64,000 nucleotides of DNA, taken from contig NZ_MLJJ01000025.1 in the NCBI RefSeq assembly GCF_002095575.1, positions 1-64,000 of the forward strand, in the 5' to 3' direction. Positions 58,711 through 64,000 of the stretch are shown here, piece by piece; within the stretch, counting starts at the first letter, position 1, and each line of letters starts with the position of its first letter. Source of the DNA: Pantoea septica. Lineage in GTDB: Bacteria; Pseudomonadota; Gammaproteobacteria; Enterobacterales; Enterobacteriaceae. A model generated the notes under the pieces. That model saw only the letters and a program-made list of their open reading frames with translations, made no database searches and was not told the origin of the DNA. Made by a program: the position numbers and the translations under genes.

Positions 58711-59484
58711 ATGATGAGTAATACCGCCTGGCCGAACACCTTTCGCCGTCGTCTGCTGGCAGGAGAAACCCTGATCGGCAGCTGGTGCGCGCTGGCAAAC
58801 CCTGTCACCACTGAAGTGCTCGGCCTGGCCGGTTTCGACTGGCTGGTGCTGGACGGCGAACATGCGCCCAACGACATTACCACCTTCGTGCCGCAGCTGA
58901 TGGCGCTCAAGGGCAGCGCCAGCGCGCCGGTGGTGCGTCCGCCCTGCAACGAACCGGTGATCATCAAGCGCCTGCTGGATATTGGCTTCTACAACTTCCT
59001 GATCCCGTTTGTGGAAACTGAAGAGGAGGCGCTGCGCGCCGTGGCCTCGACCCGCTATCCACCCGCTGGCATTCGCGGCGTTTCGGTGTCGCACCGCAGC
59101 AATATGTACGGCACGCTGCCCGATTACAACGCCACGGTGAACGACAACATTACGGTGCTGGTGCAGATTGAAACCCAGCAGGCGGTCGACAATATCGACG
59201 CCATCGCCGCGGTGGAAGGGGTCGACGGCATCTTCGTCGGGCCGGGCGATCTCTCCGCCGCGCTCGGCTATCTCGGCCAGCCTGCGCACCCTGAGGTGCT
59301 GAAGGTGATTAAGCATGTCTTCGAGCGCGCCAAAGCGGCGGGCAAGCCGAGCGGCATTCTCGCGCCGGTCGAGGCGGATGCGCGCCGCTATCTCGAATGG
59401 GGCGCCAGCTTCGTGGCGGTGGGCAGCGACTTAGGGGTCTTCCGCAACGCGACTCAGGCGCTGTGCGACAAATTTAAGAAGTAA
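58711..59484 (+). CDS. garL: 5-keto-4-deoxy-D-glucarate aldolase
   Basis: This ~257-residue class II HpcH/HpaI aldolase splits 5-dehydro-4-deoxyglucarate into pyruvate and tartronate semialdehyde. Catalytic His51 is in LDGEHAPND, the Arg in APVVRPP, and metal ligands are in VQIET and [14 protein letters not shown]. Two adjacent ATGs (58711, 58714) follow GGGAG; either may be used. It joins the GarD and GudD branches. Confidence 0.94.
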   Translation: MMSNTAWPNTFRRRLLAGETLIGSWCALANPVTTEVLGLAGFDWLVLDGEHAPNDITTFVPQLMALKGSASAPVVRPPCNEPVIIKRLLDIGFYNFLIPFVETEEEALRAVASTRYPPAGIRGVSVSHRSNMYGTLPDYNATVNDNITVLVQIETQQAVDNIDAIAAVEGVDGIFVGPGDLSAALGYLGQPAHPEVLKVIKHVFERAKAAGKPSGILAPVEADARRYLEWGASFVAVGSDLGVFRNATQALCDKFKK

Positions 59485-59503
59485 CTGACGAAGAGGAAAG
59501 GCA

Positions 59504-60388
59504 ATGAAAATTGGATTTATCGGCCTTGGCATCATGGGCAAACCGATGAGTAAAAATCTGGTGAAAGCCGGTTATTCTCTGGTGGTACGCGATCACAACG
59601 CCAGCAACGAAGCGGAATTAAGCGCGCTGGGCGCCACCGTGGCGACATCGCCGAAAGAGGTGGCCGAGCAGGTTGACGTGGTGATCACCATGGTGCCCAA
59701 CTCGCCGCAGGTGAAAGAGGTTTGCCTGGGCGAAAACGGCATTATCGACGGCGCGAAGCCGGGCCTGATCGTCATCGATATGAGTTCTATCGCGCCGCTC
59801 GCCAGCCGCGAGGTGCATGACGCGCTGGCGGAGAAGGGCATCAAAATGCTCGATGCGCCGGTGAGCGGCGGCGAGCCGAAAGCGATCGAAGGCACGCTTT
59901 CCGTGATGGTAGGGGGGGACAAAGAGATCTTCGATCGCTGCTACGACATCATGAAGGCGATGGCGGGCTCGGTGGTGCACACCGGTGATATCGGCGCGGG
60001 CAACGTTACCAAGCTGGCGAACCAGGTGATCGTGGCGCTCAATATCGCGGCGATGTCGGAAGCGCTGTCGCTGGCGACCAAAGCGGGCGTCAATCCCGAG
60101 CTGGTCTATCAGGCGATCCGCGGCGGGCTGGCGGGCAGCACCGTGCTCGACGCCAAAGCGCCGATGGTGCTGGATCGCAACTTCAAGCCGGGCTTCCGCA
60201 TCGACCTGCATATTAAGGACCTGGCCAACGCGCTTGATACCTCGCACGGCATTGGCGCCCACCTTCCGCTCACCGCGGCGGTGATGGAGATGATGCAGGC
60301 GCTGCGCAACGACGGCCAGGGCAACGCCGACCATAGCGCGCTTGCCTGCTATTATGAAAAATTAGCCAAAGTTGAGATAACCCGTTAA
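59504..60388 (+). CDS. garR: Tartronate semialdehyde reductase
   Basis: This 294-residue beta-hydroxyacid dehydrogenase reduces tartronate semialdehyde to glycerate. It has the Rossmann motif GFIGLGIMGKPMSKNL, substrate loop DAPVSGGEPKAIEG (118-131), and catalytic Lys170 in GAGNVTKLANQ. AGAGGAAAGGC precedes the start. Length matches E. coli GarR. Confidence 0.95.
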   Translation: MKIGFIGLGIMGKPMSKNLVKAGYSLVVRDHNASNEAELSALGATVATSPKEVAEQVDVVITMVPNSPQVKEVCLGENGIIDGAKPGLIVIDMSSIAPLASREVHDALAEKGIKMLDAPVSGGEPKAIEGTLSVMVGGDKEIFDRCYDIMKAMAGSVVHTGDIGAGNVTKLANQVIVALNIAAMSEALSLATKAGVNPELVYQAIRGGLAGSTVLDAKAPMVLDRNFKPGFRIDLHIKDLANALDTSHGIGAHLPLTAAVMEMMQALRNDGQGNADHSALACYYEKLAKVEITR

Positions 60389-60468
60389 CGCGTCGCAGCG
60401 GCTGGCGCGGCCGCTGCACTGCGTCATCAAGGATGATAAACCGTCTATCAACAGCGCCTGGATTGCCT

Positions 60469-61611
60469 ATGAAAATCGTAATCGCACCGGATTCATACAA
60501 AGAGAGTTTATCCGCCTCAGGCGTGGCAACCGCGATTGAAGCGGGCTTCCGCGAGATTTTTCCTGACGCCACTTACGTGAAGATACCGGTTGCCGACGGC
60601 GGCGAAGGCACGGTTGAGGCGATGGTGGCGGCAACGGCGGGAAGTCTCGTCAACCTGCGCGTAACCGGACCGCTCGGCGCGCCGGTTGACGCCTTCTACG
60701 GCCTCTCCGGCGACGCGCGCACCGCCTTTATCGAAATGGCGGCCGCCAGCGGGTTAGAGCTGGTGCCCGCCGCTCAGCGCGATCCCCTGACCACGACCTC
60801 GTTCGGCACCGGCGAGCTGATCAAGAGCGCGCTGGACAAAGGCGTCGGGCATATCATTATCGGCATCGGCGGCAGCGCCACCAACGACGGCGGCGCGGGC
60901 ATGATGCAGGCGCTGGGCGCGCGGCTGCTGGATGCGCAGCAGAACGAAATCGGCTTCGGCGGCGGCGCGCTGCCGGGGCTGGCCAAAATTGATATCAGCG
61001 GACTGGACGCGCGCGTGCGGCAGTGCCGTTTCGAAGTGGCGTGCGACGTCACCAACCCGCTGACCGGCCGCGACGGCGCGTCGGCTATCTTCGGCCCGCA
61101 GAAAGGCGCGACGCCGCAGCTGGTGGCGCAGCTGGACAGCGCGCTGGCGCACTATGCGGCGATCATTCAGCGCGATCTCGATATCGACGTGCTGCATATT
61201 CCCGGCGGCGGCGCGGCGGGGGGAATGGGTGCGGCGCTGCACGCCTTCTGCCAGGCGGATCTGCGGCGCGGCATCGAAATCGTCACCGAGGCGCTCGGGC
61301 TGGCGGAGCAGGTTAAAGACGCTTCGCTGGTGATTACCGGCGAAGGACGCATCGACAGCCAGAGCATTAACGGCAAGGTGCCGATTGGCGTGGCGCAGGT
61401 GGCAAAACAGTTTAACAAGCCGGTAATCGGCATTGCCGGCAGCCTGACGGCGGATGTCGGCGTGGTGCATCAGCACGGTCTGGACGCGGTATTCAGCGTG
61501 CTTTACAGCATCTGTACGCTGGAGGAGGCGCTGACGAACGCCGAAACCAATCTGCGGCTGGCGGCGCGCAATATCGCCGCGACGCTGAAGGTCGGCGGCG
61601 CAATAGAGTAA
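60469..61611 (+). CDS. garK: Glycerate 2-kinase
   Basis: This 380-residue class I glycerate kinase (E. coli GarK 381) makes 2-phosphoglycerate, which enters glycolysis. It begins MKIVIAPDSYKESLSA and has PVADGGEGTVEAMV, IIGIGGSATNDGGAGMMQALG and TGEGRIDSQSINGKVP. The start is chosen by family match, with an open frame upstream dismissed. It ends the gudP operon and its stop merges into a terminator. Confidence 0.95.
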   Translation: MKIVIAPDSYKESLSASGVATAIEAGFREIFPDATYVKIPVADGGEGTVEAMVAATAGSLVNLRVTGPLGAPVDAFYGLSGDARTAFIEMAAASGLELVPAAQRDPLTTTSFGTGELIKSALDKGVGHIIIGIGGSATNDGGAGMMQALGARLLDAQQNEIGFGGGALPGLAKIDISGLDARVRQCRFEVACDVTNPLTGRDGASAIFGPQKGATPQLVAQLDSALAHYAAIIQRDLDIDVLHIPGGGAAGGMGAALHAFCQADLRRGIEIVTEALGLAEQVKDASLVITGEGRIDSQSINGKVPIGVAQVAKQFNKPVIGIAGSLTADVGVVHQHGLDAVFSVLYSICTLEEALTNAETNLRLAARNIAATLKVGGAIE

Positions 61612-61639
61612 AAAAGCGGCCCTCAGGCCGCTTTTTGTT
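61611..61639. terminator. Bidirectional terminator between garK and the ABC binding-protein gene
   Basis: AAAAAGCGGCC and GGCCGCTTTTT pair perfectly (11 bp, CTCA loop). T-rich sequence follows on both strands. It ends garK and the leftward binding-protein gene alike. Confidence 0.92.
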
Positions 61640-62704
61640 TTACTTTTTGTATTTTGCTTCCAGCGTCGCGAACCACGGCGCGACGAAATCGTTATTGCCG
61701 CCCCAGCCGGGAACGATCTTGTTCAGCGACGCCACGTTAATCGCGCCCTGCTGGCTGTTCAGCTGCTGCTGAGAGATCGAGGCGCCTTTGAAATCGTAGC
61801 TGGCGGGCGTGGCGTCGCCGGCGATCTTATTCGCCACCAGGCGCATATTTACCGCGCCGATAGTTTTCGGATCCACCGCCACGGTCTGCACCCATGGGCT
61901 ATTCTTCTCGCGCATCAGCTGCAGATCCTGGTTAGAAACGTCGATGCTGTAGAGCTTGATCTCGGTGCGGCCGTTCTCCTGCAGCGCCTTATAGGCACCC
62001 TGGCTGAAGGCGTCCCAGGCGCCCCAGATCGTATCGATCTTGCCTTTCGGATATTTTGCCAGAATCGCGCCGATCTTATTGGCGGTATCGCCCTGCACGT
62101 CGGAGGAGACCGCGCCGATCGACTCCAGCTGATGAATGCCTGGATTCTCCTTCAGCAGCTTCTCATACACCACCTGACGGCGCTCCATTGCCGGGAAACC
62201 GGCAACCCACAGCTTGACGATATTGGCCTTGCCGTTGAAGTCCTTGATCAGCTGGCCGAGCGACGACTGCGCCAGCGAGGCGTCATCCTGCGCGGTCACC
62301 GTGACGCCCGGAAGCGGCGAATCGACCGGCGTATCGAACACCGACACTTTAATGCCCGCGTCGGCAATGCGCTTTACCAGACCGCTGGCGTAGGGCGCTT
62401 TGCCGTGGGACAGAATAATGCCGTCATACTTCTGGCTGATCGCCTGATTGACGAAGTCCTGGAAGCGCGCGTCGTCGCCGTTGCTGAGAAAGGTGCTGAC
62501 CTTGAAGCCCAGCTTGCGGCCCTCCTGAATGGCGCCGGCGACAAACTGCGTGGTGTTGTCGTCGGAGCCCAGGTTGCGGATCACTGCGATGCGCACCGGC
62601 CCTTCGTGACCGGCGATGGGAGCAGGCACGGGGACTACCGTATCGGCGACGGCGCTGGCGGAGATCAGGCTGACGGCCAGCAGAGAGAGCGTTATTTTTT
62701 TCAT
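61640..62704 (-). CDS. Periplasmic sugar-binding protein of a CUT2 ABC transporter
   Basis: This 354-residue protein has a signal peptide (about 1-20, cut near SAVA|DT) and a type I periplasmic-binding fold of the Peripla_BP_4 (RbsB-like) group: RIAVIRNLGSDDNTTQFVAGA, then SQKYDGIILSHG, VSVFDTPVDSPLPG and IDTIWGAWDAFSQGAYKAL. The ligand cannot be told from sequence by eye. The neighbouring hexarate genes are under another operon, so a link to them is only a guess. It is leftward, the last of ATPase-permease-binding protein. Confidence 0.88.
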   Translation of the reverse strand: MKKITLSLLAVSLISASAVADTVVPVPAPIAGHEGPVRIAVIRNLGSDDNTTQFVAGAIQEGRKLGFKVSTFLSNGDDARFQDFVNQAISQKYDGIILSHGKAPYASGLVKRIADAGIKVSVFDTPVDSPLPGVTVTAQDDASLAQSSLGQLIKDFNGKANIVKLWVAGFPAMERRQVVYEKLLKENPGIHQLESIGAVSSDVQGDTANKIGAILAKYPKGKIDTIWGAWDAFSQGAYKALQENGRTEIKLYSIDVSNQDLQLMREKNSPWVQTVAVDPKTIGAVNMRLVANKIAGDATPASYDFKGASISQQQLNSQQGAINVASLNKIVPGWGGNNDFVAPWFATLEAKYKK

Positions 62705-62728
62705 GGTCTTTTTCCAGGTTAATCAGCG

Positions 62729-63727
62729 TTAGCGGCGCTGAACGTAGGTCATCGCCAGTGCCAGAGCCAGCACCAGTCCTTTAATAATGTCCATGGCGTA
62801 ATAAGGAACGGAGAGCATCACCAGCCCGTTTTGCAGCACGCCGAGCAGCACCGCGCCCACCAGCGTGCCGAGCGCGTTAGGCTTGCCGGCGCCCGCCAGC
62901 GACAGGCCGATCCAGGCGGCTGCCACGGCGTCCATCAGGTAGCCGCCGCCGGCGTTGACCTGCGACGAGCCGATGCGCGACGCCAGCAGAATGCCGCCCA
63001 GGCCCGCCAGCAGCGAGGCGATCACATAGGCCAGCACGCGGTAGCGCGTAGTGCGGATGCCGGAGAGGCGCGCCGCTTCCGGGTTGCCGCCCAGTGCATA
63101 CATGCGCCGGCCATGCGTGGTGAGCGACAGCGCCAGCTGCGCCACCGCCGTCACCACCAGCATAATAATGACGATCACCGGCACCTGGCCGAGCAGGCCG
63201 AAGCCCGCCGGGATAGCCCCTTCCGCCATATCGCCGCTCGGCATCACCATGTTTTCCGTGATCGAACCGCCGAAGCTATAGGTCATCGCGACGCCCTGGA
63301 TAATAAACAGCGTGGCGAGCGTCGCCAGCATATCGGGAATGCGCAAAATCACGATCAGAAAGGCGTTGAACAGGCCGATCAGCGTACAGAGCGCCAGGGT
63401 CAGCGCAATCGCCTCGACGCTGTTCATGCCGTACCAGACGAACAGCGAGATCACCAGCGCGTTGGCCAGCGAGGCGGTGGATCCGACCGAAAGATCGAAG
63501 CCGCCGACGGTCAGGGAGACCGAGACGCCCACGGCGATCACCGTCACGATGGCGATGGAGCGCAGGATATTGATGATGTTGTTGGGTTCCAGAAAACTGT
63601 CGGAGGCGAAGCCGAATCCGGCAATCAGCAGGGCGACCGTGATCAGCATGCCCCACTTATAGAGGAAGTCGAACAGTCGATGGCGCAGCGGCGGCGCCGC
63701 GGTCAGGGTAATCTCTTTGCTGCTCAC
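62729..63727 (-). CDS. CUT2 ABC transporter permease
   Basis: This 332-residue RbsC-like permease has about nine hydrophobic helices. It has the family's VGGFDLSVGSTASLANAL segment and the coupling-loop region GGNPEAARLSGIRTTRYRVLAY. The start is GTG at 63725-63727 (SSKEITLTAAP), overlapping the ATPase stop by 4 bases. This is preferred to a longer open frame that would run through the ATPase gene. Confidence 0.88.
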   Translation of the reverse strand: MSSKEITLTAAPPLRHRLFDFLYKWGMLITVALLIAGFGFASDSFLEPNNIINILRSIAIVTVIAVGVSVSLTVGGFDLSVGSTASLANALVISLFVWYGMNSVEAIALTLALCTLIGLFNAFLIVILRIPDMLATLATLFIIQGVAMTYSFGGSITENMVMPSGDMAEGAIPAGFGLLGQVPVIVIIMLVVTAVAQLALSLTTHGRRMYALGGNPEAARLSGIRTTRYRVLAYVIASLLAGLGGILLASRIGSSQVNAGGGYLMDAVAAAWIGLSLAGAGKPNALGTLVGAVLLGVLQNGLVMLSVPYYAMDIIKGLVLALALAMTYVQRR

Positions 63728-64000
63728 GCAGGGGTTCCTCCAGTGGAATAAAGCAGAAGCGTCTCTTCGGTGGCCGCGCGCCCGTCCAGCTCGGCCACGA
63801 TGCGCCCGTCCCAGAGCACGCAAATTCGGTCGCAAAGCCCAACCAGCTCGGAAAATTCGCCGGAGGCGTAAATTACCCCTTTGCCTTCCTGAGCCAGACC
63901 GCTAATTAAGCGGAACAGTTCGGTTTTCGCCTTGATGTCGACCCCTTTGGTCGGCTCATCGAAAATCAGCACGTCGGCGTGGCTGCGCAGCCACTTGCCG
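63724..64000 (-). CDS. CUT2 ABC transporter ATP-binding protein, C-terminal part (runs off the window)
   Basis: Only the last ~91 residues lie in the window. They contain the Walker B DVLIFDEPTKGVDIKAKTEL of the second RbsA/MglA-type nucleotide-binding domain, then the switch-region segment GKGVIYASGEFSELVGLCDR and the C-terminus TGGTPA. The TGA overlaps the permease GTG. CUT2 systems have one double-domain ATPase of about 500 residues, so most of it is beyond the right edge. Confidence 0.88.
   Translation of the reverse strand, partial: GKWLRSHADVLIFDEPTKGVDIKAKTELFRLISGLAQEGKGVIYASGEFSELVGLCDRICVLWDGRIVAELDGRAATEETLLLYSTGGTPA

Overview
The window is a GC-rich enterobacterial chromosome segment, most likely from Erwiniaceae (Mixta or Pantoea relatives). 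This is inferred from gene order and from protein sequences that resemble their Escherichia coli counterparts almost end to end, not from a database search. Nearly all of it is core chromosome. Only the first ~1.1 kb, which is AT-rich at its left end, looks horizontally acquired. I see no insertion sequence, prophage or CRISPR array.

Layout. (1) 1-1.2 kb: the tail of a type VI secretion Hcp gene, then on the opposite strand a Tlde1-family (DUF2778) L,D-transpeptidase-like effector overlapping a small two-helix membrane protein, its probable immunity protein. (2) 1.25-7.5 kb: a methionine-salvage regulon (yafV, ybdL, mtnBCD, mtnA, mtnK) with a MetJ operator in each of its two divergent promoter regions. 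(3) 7.8-13.9 kb: fadE, gmhA, yafJ, yafK and dinB, in the order seen near 5 min of the E. coli map. (4) 14.1-52.5 kb: a long block matching 63-64 min of E. coli: tas, ygdR, ygdQ, mutH, the DARS2 site, rppH, ptsP, lgt-thyA, the ppdA-ppdB-ygdB-ppdC pseudopilins, recC-ptrA-recB-recD, argA, amiC, two initiator tRNAs, mltA, the tcdA/csdE/csdA sulfur-transfer genes, ygdI, the sRNA GcvB with gcvA, ygdD-rlmM, xni, ppnN, queF, syd, the sRNA CsrB, and yqcC-truC-yqcA. (5) 52.5-61.6 kb: a hexarate catabolism locus, garD divergent from gudP-gudX-gudD-garL-garR-garK, which takes galactarate and glucarate to 2-phosphoglycerate. (6) 61.6-64 kb: a CUT2-type sugar ABC transporter running off the right edge.

Two genes are broken. 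recB carries a one-base expansion of a poly-A tract that separates the helicase from the nuclease domain. gudX carries a single amber codon where a Gln codon is expected.

The most unusual structure is a family of three dispersed elements (7547-7728, 13955-14063, 36165-36274), all lying between convergent genes. Each has a long outer stem, a conserved core and an internal hairpin of exactly 9 bp capped by a GGGA loop. The stem sequences differ between copies but stay complementary, so the structure appears to be under selection. The GGA-loop hairpins resemble CsrA-binding sites, and the CsrA-sequestering RNA CsrB is encoded in the same window.
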